From positions 1 through 64,000 of the forward strand of contig JAUIFE010000018.1 in assembly GCA_030429565.1 (NCBI GenBank): a DNA stretch of 64,000 bases, in the 5' to 3' direction. Position 1 is the first letter of the stretch. Every line of letters starts with the position of its first letter. A program made the translations under genes and the position numbers. This stretch comes from Holophagae bacterium (GTDB taxonomy: Bacteria > Acidobacteriota > Holophagae > Acanthopleuribacterales > Acanthopleuribacteraceae). The notes beneath the pieces were generated by a model. The model was given only the letters and a program-made list of their open reading frames with translations. It was not told the origin of the DNA and did not search any database. Shown piece by piece: positions 1 to 9,464 of this stretch.

Positions 1-166
1 ACTTGCTTCAGCTGTGTGATTTTACTGCAGGAACTGAAGAGACTCATGTCATATTGGGGACATTCGATAATTCGTTATGTTTAGACGCAAGAAAGATCTT
101 TTTAAGTCTTAGCGCGCCACTCAGGTTTTACAACGATTGATCCCCACAGCACCCCCGCCCTAATCG

Positions 167-1642
167 ATGAGGTTTCTTTTGTTATCCCAACTCGACCGAA
201 AATCGCTTAAAGCTCTTAAAAACAACTTGTTCTGCCTTACATTGGGCCTGAGTTTTTTCGCGATGCGATTTGAAAGCAACACCATCCTTTGGATTTTGGC
301 CGGTCTGATGGGACTGGCGCTATTTGCCCTCAGACAGTTTTATCCGTCAACTAGGTCTGGAGGCTGGGTGGACTACCGTATTTCTGAAATACTCAAACAG
401 CAACCGCTTAACAATAAATGGGTTCTGCGTCCCATTCTGGGACTGAAGCTGGTTCTGTCCCTGCCGGTAGACCGTCCTTGCCTAAAAGATCGCGATAAGA
501 TCGATACCCTGCACTTTGAAATTCTGCCGATGACCTACACCCAAGCACCACAACACAGATCGGCCGAAGGTGCCCTCACCGGTAACTGCGTCATCCATTC
601 CTCAGTAGGCCAATTGCCGTTCGAGAAACTCGGCGATCACCTTGAGATTCTGCGCAGCGATGATCCAACCTTCTTAAACTGGAATACCTCGGCGCAAGGA
701 TTGGTATTCATATATGAGTTGCCTCTCGTTGGCCAAACAGATGATGTGCTGCACCAAATGTTTGCGACGGTTCCACGAGAGTTAGCCAAGGATTTGAGGC
801 GATTGATTGAGTTCGATTGGCGCCACATGGTGAAAAGCCCTGACCGCCTTGCGCAAAACCCCGAGGTACGTCGTTTATTAATCCCCTATATTTGGCGTCA
901 CGGCGGTGCCGAGGAACTGACGCAGTTTTACGAGGCATGCCTGCAACACCAACCCAAGGTACATCGTCCTGTGAGCGCGATCCGGCGCTATGACGAACCC
1001 GTCGCACCACCACCCATCTTGGACGAGACCAACCAGCTTCTGATCGCGATCCTGCTCGACCACAGACTGACCGCCCCCCAACAACGCCTCATGATCCTTT
1101 CCGAAGACCCACTGATCAAAGAGTACAGGACCCGCTATTACCAGCGCCGGCACCATGAAACCCACCTCATCTTGGGTGGCTGTGTCGGGAACGACCAGGC
1201 CGTCAAGCAGGCGCTCGCAGAATTCCTCCTGGCGCAGGACCCGCTCGCTATCCCGCACCTCATCGCCTGCGTCCATCAGCCGTACATGCGTAAACTCATC
1301 CTGACCGAGCTGGCCCAAAGCAGCGATCCGCGCGTGCTGGGATTATTTCTCGACCTCCTGCGCCAGGGTTCGCCCGCCGAAATTCGCCAGGCTTCGCGGT
1401 ATGTCGGCAATCACGGCGATCGCAACCATCTCGTCGACCTGCACCGCGCCCTTGAGCATGCCGGCCTGAGCAACAAAACCGACCTCGAACAGGCCGTCCA
1501 AAAAATTAAGGCGCGTTTTCCGCAAGCCGAAAACCAAGGCATGCTCAGCGTCGCCGATCCACACACAACCGCCGGACAATTGAGCCAGGCAAGCAGCGAC
1601 CTCGGCAGCGTTTCACCGGCGACACCGCCCAAGGCGACCTAA
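167..1642 (+). CDS. Membrane-anchored HEAT-like paralogue, array copy 1
   Basis: Function not recognised. The 491-residue protein begins with two hydrophobic segments (about residues 21-33 and 41-57). A long unassigned middle follows, then a helical repeat-like stretch from about residue 358 (DPLAIPHLIACVHQP, then SSDPRVLGLFLDLL and YVGNHGD). This resembles HEAT/Armadillo repeats. The tail from about residue 458 carries spaced G-x-L-S motifs (GMLSVA, GQLSQA). The same order of parts recurs in the genes at 1822 and 4269 and in the broken copy at 3208, so these are tandem duplicates. No clear Shine-Dalgarno precedes the ATG, so the start is uncertain. A role as a membrane-tethered interaction or immunity protein would be a guess. 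Confidence 0.75.
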   Translation: MRFLLLSQLDRKSLKALKNNLFCLTLGLSFFAMRFESNTILWILAGLMGLALFALRQFYPSTRSGGWVDYRISEILKQQPLNNKWVLRPILGLKLVLSLPVDRPCLKDRDKIDTLHFEILPMTYTQAPQHRSAEGALTGNCVIHSSVGQLPFEKLGDHLEILRSDDPTFLNWNTSAQGLVFIYELPLVGQTDDVLHQMFATVPRELAKDLRRLIEFDWRHMVKSPDRLAQNPEVRRLLIPYIWRHGGAEELTQFYEACLQHQPKVHRPVSAIRRYDEPVAPPPILDETNQLLIAILLDHRLTAPQQRLMILSEDPLIKEYRTRYYQRRHHETHLILGGCVGNDQAVKQALAEFLLAQDPLAIPHLIACVHQPYMRKLILTELAQSSDPRVLGLFLDLLRQGSPAEIRQASRYVGNHGDRNHLVDLHRALEHAGLSNKTDLEQAVQKIKARFPQAENQGMLSVADPHTTAGQLSQASSDLGSVSPATPPKAT

Positions 1643-1821
1643 CACCATTTGGTACCGGTTTGAAGAGAATGGATGGAAACCATCATAAAACCACCAGCCA
1701 GACAAATCTCCCCCTTGTGCACCACAGTAAAAGTTCATGATGGTGCCGCCAAAACGGCGATGAGTTTTACATCACCGATTAAGTCGTATATCGAGCAAAA
1801 TATAGATCCAGAGGAACATCC

Positions 1822-3165
1822 ATGAGTACCGACGTGTCTTCTCAAAAAATAGATCGGCATTATTGGGCCGCTCTTCTTTTAATACCCACTGTTTCACTCC
1901 TATTGGCAGGCCAATGGGGACTATTCGTTACCTTCGTTTGTCTTACCGGTTTTTGGATTTGCAACACTTTTTTTAAGGTTCTCCACTTAAAGGATGCCAC
2001 CCGCTGCCTCGATAAAAAACTCGGCCCTACTGAAACAGCCGGCTCATGGCCCATGGCACCCGTTCAGGGTCACGAACTGTTTGTCACCTTGATTGTCAAA
2101 ACGACCACGCAAGAGAATGGTGTCACCATTCTCTTGGTGCCGGCGATACGTTTTGAGATCCATTTAGCGGAAGGGCCCGACCATCAAAACTCAACCCAGC
2201 GGGATCGCCTCGACCAAACCCAAGCTGCCGCCAACCTAAAACTGTTGCAAGCCCTCCAAACCATACCCGACAACTGGGAACTTAGCGAGCACGGTTTTGC
2301 CGTCACCGAGACGTTACCCACGAAAGGTAAGCTGCTGAAACACTTGGAGGAACTGATTACGGCCGCGCCGGCGCGTTTCGAACAAACACTGGCGACCTTG
2401 GCAACCCTCGATTGGGACCAAACCCTTGCGCAAGCCCACCCCAAAATCATCCATACGTCGGTTCAGACTGCGCTCCTGCAACTTTATCGCGATTTCCCCA
2501 AGAACCCGAAACTCGCCGACTTTATCGCCCAACACCGCGATCGATTCAACCAACCTAACCAATTGGTCGCCAACCTATTACTCAACCCAACCCCATCGAC
2601 CGACGATTACCGCGCCATGGCGACTTCGACCGACAAATTGGTCGGCCAACTTTTAATCGACCACTGTTCCCGCCGGCCCGACGCCATTCATCTTGTCTGG
2701 GGCGGCGCTTTTGGGAACGCCCACGCCGCCACACGATGGCTCCATCGATTCCCCTTGGAGAACGACCCGCTCGCCATCCCGCACCTTATCGCCTGTGTCC
2801 ATTTACCTTTTTTGCGACGCGAGATTTTGGCCAAGTTGGTCGACAGTCGCGATCCGCGCGTTTTGGGTTTATTTCGCATGTTGTTGGTTCAAGGCGAACC
2901 CAAGGAAGTGCGGATCGCGGCAGGCTACGTGGCCGAACATGGGAACCGTGATGATTTGGAAGTGCTCCATCGCGCCAGGCAACGCGCCGGCACATCCAAA
3001 AACGACCTCGATCAAGCCATGAGCAAAATCAAGCACCGCTTCCCGCAATCGGAAAACCCAGGCGCCCTCAGTTCGGCGACCATGGCGACAACCGAGGGGC
3101 GGCTCAGCAAAGCGAGCCCCAACACAACGCTATCGAAACCCGAAACCCCGCCATGTTCCCCTTGA
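1822..3165 (+). CDS. Membrane-anchored HEAT-like paralogue, array copy 2
   Basis: Second member of the tandem family, 447 residues, preceded by GAGGAA seven bases before the ATG. It has hydrophobic segments at about residues 12-50 and a variable middle. The repeat-like block from about residue 315 (DPLAIPHLIACVHLP, SRDPRVLGLFRMLL, YVAEHGN) is nearly superimposable on copy 1. The C-terminal tail again shows the G-x-L-S pattern (GALSSA, GRLSKA). Conservation is much higher in the C-terminal third than in the N-terminal two thirds, which suggests a variable input part and a shared output part. No enzymatic motif was seen. Confidence 0.77.
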   Translation: MSTDVSSQKIDRHYWAALLLIPTVSLLLAGQWGLFVTFVCLTGFWICNTFFKVLHLKDATRCLDKKLGPTETAGSWPMAPVQGHELFVTLIVKTTTQENGVTILLVPAIRFEIHLAEGPDHQNSTQRDRLDQTQAAANLKLLQALQTIPDNWELSEHGFAVTETLPTKGKLLKHLEELITAAPARFEQTLATLATLDWDQTLAQAHPKIIHTSVQTALLQLYRDFPKNPKLADFIAQHRDRFNQPNQLVANLLLNPTPSTDDYRAMATSTDKLVGQLLIDHCSRRPDAIHLVWGGAFGNAHAATRWLHRFPLENDPLAIPHLIACVHLPFLRREILAKLVDSRDPRVLGLFRMLLVQGEPKEVRIAAGYVAEHGNRDDLEVLHRARQRAGTSKNDLDQAMSKIKHRFPQSENPGALSSATMATTEGRLSKASPNTTLSKPETPPCSP

Positions 3166-3207
3166 TCAACATGGCCGTCCGTAGCAAGCCGACAACGAGA
3201 TGAAAGA

Positions 3208-4272
3208 ATGTCTGTTCAAAGCCCTGATAAAGGAATGTCACTAAACCCAGTCGATCTCACCATCGGCATAGTGCTTCTTTTTAGTATTCCCGACCACCCT
3301 TTCCCGGCCGTGGGGATCGCAACTTGTCTTTTTTGTTTCGATGGGTCAAAATTCACCGCATCTCTCCGTTCGGATTTTCCCAATCACGGCGTTTAACCAA
3401 AGCACTGTCGGCCCTTTACCCAGAAGAAAAACCGACCGATCCAGCCGCGAAGAATCACCGCCGAACCTTCGTATTGTTCCGCCAAGACGGCTTTGACGGC
3501 CTGGCTTTGTTGAAAACCAGTCCGCATCACGGAAAAACCATGATGGATTTCCAACTCCGCCCCCACCAAACCCATGACGACATTCGGTATTTGGCACGCC
3601 TTCTTACCGGCGGCCAATCATGAAGCAGGGCTGAAGTAACGATGTTGTTTCATCGCGGTAACCAAACCGTTCGCAACGCCGCCACGGCGGCCCTGCGTGT
3701 TGACCCGGCACGACGGCACCTCTTGCTGGACTACCATTTCACCGATAAGCACGCCCTGGGCTCACATTTAAAATATTTACAACGCGAGGATGATGCCTTG
3801 GCGATCCCGCACCTCATCGCCCACTTCCATCATCGTTACATGCGCAGTGACATATTAAGCTCGAGGCAACGTCGCGACGATGAACGCGTCTTGTTTTTCT
3901 TTTGCGATCTTTTAGCGCAAGGCGCAACCGCCGAACAAAAAGTCGCGCTTGAGTATGTGGCGCAGCACGGTGATGCGCGGGCACTCCCCTACCTGCGCCG
4001 TGCCGCCCCCGTTGCAAAAGCAAATGGCCACCCTTTACGAGCAACTTCGGATAAACTACCCCCGCACGGCGGAAGCAGGCAGCTTGAGCCTGGTTCAAAA
4101 TCACGAAGCCGGCAGGATAAGCATGAGTAACCCAGACGGGCGGCTCAGCCCCAGCTCAACCCATCACGAAGCACCTGATGCAGCGTCACCGAACCATTAC
4201 GCCGACACGCTTAGCGAAACACCCGTACCGGCACAAATACCGGCCCAAAGTCCCAAGGAGTCTTCACCATGA
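3208..4272 (+). pseudogene. Broken third copy of the HEAT-like paralogue
   Basis: Homologous pieces lie in different frames. A hydrophobic N-terminal piece (from 3208) shifts frame near 3330. The next frame runs to an in-frame stop at 3621-3623. The same frame resumes at about 3642 and carries the family signature (DDALAIPHLIAHFHH, DDERVLFFFCDLL, YVAQHGD). Near 4000-4025 the similarity jumps to another frame that holds the typical tail (EAGSLSL, GRISMS, GRLSPS) and runs to 4272. Most of the middle found in the intact copies is missing. At least two frameshifts plus a stop make a functional full-length product unlikely, although 3642-4130 could still be translated as a short protein. Confidence 0.7.
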
Positions 4273-5606
4273 TGAAGCTTTACAACGGCTTGGTTCTCCT
4301 CGTCTATGCGATATGTGGGGTCATCATGTTCACCATGCCGCTTGAAACAAGAATCAACGGCTTACCCGGCCACATGGTGCTTTTCCTCGGTTGGGCGGGC
4401 TTTTTGATTTTGACGACCCTGGTAAACCGGCTGTTTTTGGCCTCAGCGCCGGTAATGCTTGAACACTTTGCCCGCGCAGACCTTCCAGCGGATGCCAACG
4501 GCGACGCCGTACTTGCGGTAACGAAGCGCTGGGTCCTCACCGTTCAGCCTAGCGCCGAGGCGATTGACGGCTATGTCTCGCAGTTGTTGTTTGCCCTCAA
4601 ACCCAACCACGACGCCGGCCCACCGCCTCCAGATCTCGGCCGGCGGTGGTTGATATTTTCACCGAGATATTGTCGGAACTACGCGAGTCAAGCCAGACCG
4701 GACAACATCTTCACCTTCAGTTGGTCCGTCAGTAGCCAAGGCTTTCCCAAGCAACCGGAAAAATTAAAAGCATTAATGGCCCAACACCGTGAAGCATTAA
4801 CACCCTTGGCCGAAAAACTCTACGCAGATTCATTTGATTTCGCCGACCTCCTGCCCAAGGACAACATCGTCACCCACCTCGAAACCCAGGTCGTGATGGT
4901 CCAAATGGCCATGGTTTACATTGGGTCCGACAAAGTTGCCGCCTACCTCAACCGCCACCCCGATCAACACAGCGGCTTGCGCGGTTTGCTGTTGCATTGT
5001 GCGACCGGCTTACCACTGTCCCCGACGGAACGCTTGGTTCTGCTATTTCACAGTTTCGCAATGGTGCGCAACTTTGCCCGGCCGTACCTCGACCCAGCGG
5101 GTTTCCAGCCCCACCACGATTTGGCGACAGTCCTCGCGGCGCCCCCGTCCAACACACGCCGCGAAGCACTCGGGAAACTGCTAGAGGAACTGCGCGCAAG
5201 TGACGACCGCCCGTCAGTGCCCCACCTCATCGCGTTGTTGGAGCACGAGGAGCTTCCAGCCAATGTCCTGTTGCAGGCCCTGGAACGCCGCAACGATGAA
5301 CGGGTGTTCGAATTTTTCCTCAACTACCTCTCCCGCGCCGATAAAGGCCAGGAGAAATACATCCTGCAATTTTTTGGGGCGCACGGGAAACGAGAACACC
5401 TTGCCCGCTTACATGAGATCGAACCACGGCTCAAGTCAGCGTCCAGACATTTCGAGATAGCCATATCCCTGATTCGCAACCGCGAACCGGCGTTACATCC
5501 GCCAGGCATGGTTTCGAGGGCGCAATCAGGTGCCGGGTCACTGAGCCAGGCCGAACCCAACGGCGGCCTTTCACCCGTCGACGACCACGCGGACACCCGC
5601 CTCTAA
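4269..5606 (+). CDS. Membrane-anchored HEAT-like paralogue, array copy 4
   Basis: A 445-residue family member that starts at the first of two adjacent ATG codons, nine bases after AAGGAG. There are two transmembrane helices (about residues 5-22 and 34-54). The repeat-like block starts near residue 311 (SVPHLIALLEHEE, NDERVFEFFLNYL, FGAHGKREHL) and the tail has G-x-L/V-S motifs (GMVSRA, GSLSQA, GGLSPV). It is more diverged than copies 1 and 2 and closest to the broken copy just upstream, with which its start overlaps by four bases. Function unknown. Tandem divergence of this sort is common for immunity or recognition proteins, but no toxin gene was recognised beside it. Confidence 0.77.
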   Translation: MMKLYNGLVLLVYAICGVIMFTMPLETRINGLPGHMVLFLGWAGFLILTTLVNRLFLASAPVMLEHFARADLPADANGDAVLAVTKRWVLTVQPSAEAIDGYVSQLLFALKPNHDAGPPPPDLGRRWLIFSPRYCRNYASQARPDNIFTFSWSVSSQGFPKQPEKLKALMAQHREALTPLAEKLYADSFDFADLLPKDNIVTHLETQVVMVQMAMVYIGSDKVAAYLNRHPDQHSGLRGLLLHCATGLPLSPTERLVLLFHSFAMVRNFARPYLDPAGFQPHHDLATVLAAPPSNTRREALGKLLEELRASDDRPSVPHLIALLEHEELPANVLLQALERRNDERVFEFFLNYLSRADKGQEKYILQFFGAHGKREHLARLHEIEPRLKSASRHFEIAISLIRNREPALHPPGMVSRAQSGAGSLSQAEPNGGLSPVDDHADTRL

Positions 5607-5814
5607 AAAGCAGCCGACGGCATGGATGCCGATTTTACCGTCAATAATTGTCGCAAAGACACGATAAGGTAGGAAGCGGCGTTTGCCTTCCAACCAAAAG
5701 AGCACCTTTTCGGGGCGAACCTTTTGCCGGCCGGAACCCTAGGTTTTTGCCATAACGATGACGCCGCTGCGGCGCCCAAGCGCGCGCTTTACCCCTATCT
5801 CCAAAGGTCATGCG

Positions 5815-6729
5815 ATGAGTTATGAATTATTTTTCACCCAGCGGGAGCAGGTCGAGCATCCCGACTACACCGAGTTTGTCGCCTATTTCCAGGATCGCAA
5901 AAACTACCTGCTCGAGGACAACCACGCCCATTATCAAAACGTCGATTCCGGGATTTACTTTTATTTTGAATTCGACGAGAGCTTACCCGAACGGGACAAG
6001 GACGAACCGCTTGAAGAAGCGGGTTACATCTTAATTCCGATCGTATTCAGCATCCATTTGTTTCGGCCCCATGTCTTTGCCCTCGAAGCGGCCGACGAGC
6101 TACAAGCCTTTATCGACCACTTCGAATTACACGTGGTCGATCCTCAAAGCGACGGTATGGGCGAAGGGTTGTTCTCTCGCGAAGGTTTTCTCCAAAGTTG
6201 GAGCCACAGCAACGCTTTCGCTGTCGAAGCCATCTGCCAACAACACCCCGAACACCCGTTCCCCTGCACCGCTGCCGCGACGATCAAAAAGTGGTGGCGC
6301 TGGAACGTTGATCGTGAGCGTTACGAGCATTCACTGGAAGGCGAAGCCTACGTCCCCAAGTTCAATTTCATTTGGTTTGAGGAACAGGTTTGCTCGGCGG
6401 TGATTTGGGGGGATGCGGGTCCAGTAGCGCTACCAGAAGTGGATTACGTCATCTTGGTGAAACACGAAATTCGCGACGACTTCCGCGAGGGTGACGAACC
6501 CGAGGTGGTCCTGCTTCCTTGGCAAGCAGTTTACGTTTGGTGCGAGCGCTACGGCCACAGAGTCGACGGCGAGACCGATCACTGGCTGATTGAGTACCCC
6601 GCTATTCCAGACGACCTTAAAGCCTGGTGGCTCTCGGTGTCCGGTCCGCACGATTTCAAAATCATGACGCTCGACCAAGTTCTCGATGCGGAAATTGTGG
6701 CCATGTACCTGGAAACCAACGCCGAATAA
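5815..6729 (+). CDS. Hypothetical cytoplasmic protein
   Basis: A 304-residue acidic protein with no signal peptide or membrane segment. The start was set at the ATG giving MSYELFF, because AAAGGT lies just upstream; an in-frame ATG 57 bases earlier has no ribosome site. It begins SYELFFTQRE, is rich in Tyr, Trp, Phe, Asp and Glu, and has no catalytic motif that I recognise. It lies 22 bases upstream of the methyltransferase-like gene, so the two may be co-transcribed. I do not know the family. Confidence 0.72.
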   Translation: MSYELFFTQREQVEHPDYTEFVAYFQDRKNYLLEDNHAHYQNVDSGIYFYFEFDESLPERDKDEPLEEAGYILIPIVFSIHLFRPHVFALEAADELQAFIDHFELHVVDPQSDGMGEGLFSREGFLQSWSHSNAFAVEAICQQHPEHPFPCTAAATIKKWWRWNVDRERYEHSLEGEAYVPKFNFIWFEEQVCSAVIWGDAGPVALPEVDYVILVKHEIRDDFREGDEPEVVLLPWQAVYVWCERYGHRVDGETDHWLIEYPAIPDDLKAWWLSVSGPHDFKIMTLDQVLDAEIVAMYLETNAE

Positions 6730-6751
6730 CCGCTGTACCAGCGAGGCCGCT

Positions 6752-7663
6752 GTGACCCTGATTCAACGCACTATCGCCCAGTTCTTTCTGCTGCAAGGCA
6801 TCGCCGTGCCGTTGTGGTGGCTGCTGCTTTGGCGGCATGCGCCGGCACGCGACTGGTTTTTTCCCGGTCCGTCCGCCGCGCTGTGGTCGCTGCTGCCAGG
6901 CGAATTACTGATCACACTGCTCAGCCTGGGCGCGGCCATGGCCGCCTTCCGCAAACACCCGGCCGGCGTGCCGCTGATGTGGGCCACCTGCGGCGCGGTT
7001 GCTTATGCCGCCGCGCTACCTTGGTGGTGGTCACTCACGACCGGCCGCGCTTGGTTCAGCGTCGTGCTCATGACCCTGGCGGTGCTTTTTTCTTTTTGGG
7101 GTGCTTACGGCTACCAAAGGCCCGTCTTCGCCCGCGCCAAAGCGAGCGCGCCACATTTTTGGCGCGCGCTCGCCCAAGGTTTTGTCTTTTGGGTGATCTT
7201 TCTCGGCGCCGTCCCCGCCGCCGTATGGCAGTTTGAGCGCAGCGTCGGCATCGCACGATTCACACCATGGCCGACCTGGCTCTGTATCCTGCTCGCGTTG
7301 CTTGCCGCCGCGCTCAATCTCGGTTCCATGATGGTGATGGTACGCCACGGCGAGGGCACGCCCTTACCGCTGGAAGGGCCGAACCACTTGGTTTGTCGCG
7401 GGCCCTTTGCCTACGTGCGCAACCCAATGGCGATCGGCGGCTTGGGTTTGGCGCTGGTACTGGGCCTGTTTCTCGGTTCCTCAAGCATACTCGCCTATGT
7501 GTTGGTCGGTGCGTGCCTGTGGCACGTCGTCATGCGCCCCATGGAAGAAGAGGATTTGCGCGCCACTTTTGGGCCGGCTTACGACCACTACCGCCGACAC
7601 GTCGTCTGCTGGTGGCCGCGCCGGTCGGCTTATGTTCCGCCAACCGACGAACAGCGGCTTTAA
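6752..7663 (+). CDS. Isoprenylcysteine/phospholipid methyltransferase-like membrane protein
   Basis: A 303-residue integral membrane protein with about six to seven hydrophobic helices. The C-terminal part has the ICMT/PEMT-type signature: CRGPFAYVRNPMAIGG, later an E-E pair (RPMEEEDL) and FGPAYDHYRRHV, ending in WWPR. This family methylates lipid or isoprenyl-cysteine substrates from S-adenosylmethionine at the membrane; the substrate here is unknown. The GTG start is chosen because it follows the stop of the upstream gene and begins directly before the first helix. The stop overlaps by four bases (TTAA) with the converging flavoprotein gene. Confidence 0.75.
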   Translation: MTLIQRTIAQFFLLQGIAVPLWWLLLWRHAPARDWFFPGPSAALWSLLPGELLITLLSLGAAMAAFRKHPAGVPLMWATCGAVAYAAALPWWWSLTTGRAWFSVVLMTLAVLFSFWGAYGYQRPVFARAKASAPHFWRALAQGFVFWVIFLGAVPAAVWQFERSVGIARFTPWPTWLCILLALLAAALNLGSMMVMVRHGEGTPLPLEGPNHLVCRGPFAYVRNPMAIGGLGLALVLGLFLGSSSILAYVLVGACLWHVVMRPMEEEDLRATFGPAYDHYRRHVVCWWPRRSAYVPPTDEQRL

Positions 7664-9093
7664 GCGCCCGGCCCACAATCGAGGCAACCGGGAACCGGAC
7701 GCGGTCCCAAGTGCAATTTGCTGTTGAGGTCGCGCAACGCGGTGCGTACACCTTCTTCGATAACGGGGTGATAAAAGGGCATTTCCAACATTTCGGCCAC
7801 GGTCATTTTGCGCTGGTGCGCCCAGGCTAACAAGTGGCCGATGTGCTCAGCCGCCGGCCCAAACATTTCGGCGCCCTTAAACAGGCCGGTTCCGTGTTCC
7901 CCATAGACGCGTAACAACCCGCGATTGCGCAACATAACCCGGCTGCGGCCCTGATCATCAAAGGAAACTTCGCCGACCGCGAAACAGCCCTCACTGAGTT
8001 TGCTATAGGCACAGCCAACCATGGCGATTTGGGGATCGCAAAAAACAATGCCCAAGGCACTACGTCGCAAACCCGCGCGAATGTCGGGAAAACGGCCCGC
8101 ATTGTCGCCGGCGATCCGGCCTTCATCGGCCGCTTCATGCAGTAAGGGTCGGTTGTTGGCGGCGTCGCCCGCCATGAAGACGTGGCTTTCCCCGATTTGC
8201 AACGTGAAGGGATCGTGAACCGGCACACCGCGATCATCGAGTGGCAGATCCGTATTCTCCAAACCCAGGTTGCGCACATTGGGCGTACGCCCGGTGGCGG
8301 CAATCACAAAATCAAAGGATTCGGTGCGCTGGCCGCCGTCGCGATGTTTGTAGGTAATCACCACGCGGTCTTCCTCGCGCGAAAGAGCACCAATAACGGC
8401 ATCGGCGTCCAAGTAAAATTCTTCCGCCAAGGTGGTGCCACACTTTTCTAAAACAGCCGGATCAGTCAACGGGCCGACGTTGCCGCCACGGCCAAAAAGC
8501 CGCACATCGACACCGAGTCGATGCAAAGCTTGACCCAGCTCCAAACCGATCACGCCCGGTCCAAACACCGCGACGGACCCGGGTAAATCGTGCCATTCAA
8601 AAATATCGTCATTGACCAACAAGCGGTCACCCAAATCGCGGAACATGCCAGGCACCGCCGGTGAGCTGCCCGTGGCAATCACGATGGCGTCAGCATGAAC
8701 CACCTTCCCGTCAACCTGCAGACGATGGTTGTCAATAAAACGCGCATAACCGCGCAGCCGATCTTCTTCCGGCAAGTTCTCAACCGAATCAACGACGAAC
8801 CCCACGAAACGGTCTCGCTCGCGCTTAACGCGCGCCATCACTTCGCGCCCGTCAACCCGCACATCGCCGTTGATATGAATACCAAATGCGGGCGCACGCT
8901 GGATCTGATGAACCGCTTCGGCAGCGGCGATTAAAAGCTTGCTCGGCATGCACCCAACCCGTGCACAGGTGGTGCCGTATGGGCCGCCCTCAATCAGGAC
9001 GACGCGTTCACTGTTCTTTTTTGCATTGCGGTAGGCGCTCAAACCCGCCGTGCCCGCACCGATGATCGCCACGTCTACTTTTATTTCATCCAT
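7660..9093 (-). CDS. Dihydrolipoamide dehydrogenase-type flavoprotein
   Basis: A 477-residue pyridine nucleotide-disulfide oxidoreductase. It has the FAD-binding GAGTAG at residues 12-17 and a redox-active disulfide C43-ARVG-C48 within TCARVGCMPSK. An NAD-binding region follows (FGPGVIGLELGQ), then the second FAD motif (VFMAGDAANN). The C-terminal dimerisation domain has YHPVIEEG in the place of the His-Glu base pair. This is a stand-alone lipoamide dehydrogenase of the type not linked to a 2-oxoacid dehydrogenase operon; no E1 or E2 genes are nearby. The start at 9093 has AGGGAG at good spacing; an upstream in-frame ATG does not. The exact disulfide substrate is not shown by the sequence. 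Confidence 0.88.
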   Translation of the reverse strand: MDEIKVDVAIIGAGTAGLSAYRNAKKNSERVVLIEGGPYGTTCARVGCMPSKLLIAAAEAVHQIQRAPAFGIHINGDVRVDGREVMARVKRERDRFVGFVVDSVENLPEEDRLRGYARFIDNHRLQVDGKVVHADAIVIATGSSPAVPGMFRDLGDRLLVNDDIFEWHDLPGSVAVFGPGVIGLELGQALHRLGVDVRLFGRGGNVGPLTDPAVLEKCGTTLAEEFYLDADAVIGALSREEDRVVITYKHRDGGQRTESFDFVIAATGRTPNVRNLGLENTDLPLDDRGVPVHDPFTLQIGESHVFMAGDAANNRPLLHEAADEGRIAGDNAGRFPDIRAGLRRSALGIVFCDPQIAMVGCAYSKLSEGCFAVGEVSFDDQGRSRVMLRNRGLLRVYGEHGTGLFKGAEMFGPAAEHIGHLLAWAHQRKMTVAEMLEMPFYHPVIEEGVRTALRDLNSKLHLGPRPVPGCLDCGPGA

Positions 9094-9418
9094 CGTCACT
9101 CCCTGCCCCGGCATGACTCCGGCCGGGTGTACCTGCCGCAAAGGTGGTTCTGATTTGTTTTAGTTAGTTTAACGCTTTTCTGGTCAAATCGACAGCCGCA
9201 TTTGGCGCGACGGGCGCCTGCCTTTTGACGACCCTATCCCCTGGCCGTGCACCGACGTCCGCAACTGTAGGGACCTCAAGTGTCGCCGTCTAACAAGGCG
9301 GCGGCAAGACCGTCGCCACGCCACGATTTTTCATGATCCGCATCCGTAGCCTTGACCTGGAAACAACCATGACATGCTGTTTATTTCGGCAGGACCCCCC
9401 GTCGATACCGTCATCTGA

Positions 9419-9462
9419 TTCGCTTCACCGCCGTTTCAGACTATAATGAGGGCATTCCCTCA
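9419..9462 (+). promoter_or_regulatory. Putative promoter of cheV with overlapping palindrome
   Basis: TATAAT at 9442-9447 follows a weak -35 (TTCGCT, 9419-9424) with a 17-base spacer, just upstream of cheV. The perfect inverted repeat TGAGGG-CATT-CCCTCA (9447-9462) overlaps the end of the -10 and would place a hairpin at the 5' end of a very short leader. The rest of 9094-9418, between the divergent flavoprotein gene and cheV, shows no gene. Confidence 0.5.
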
Positions 9463-9464
9463 AC

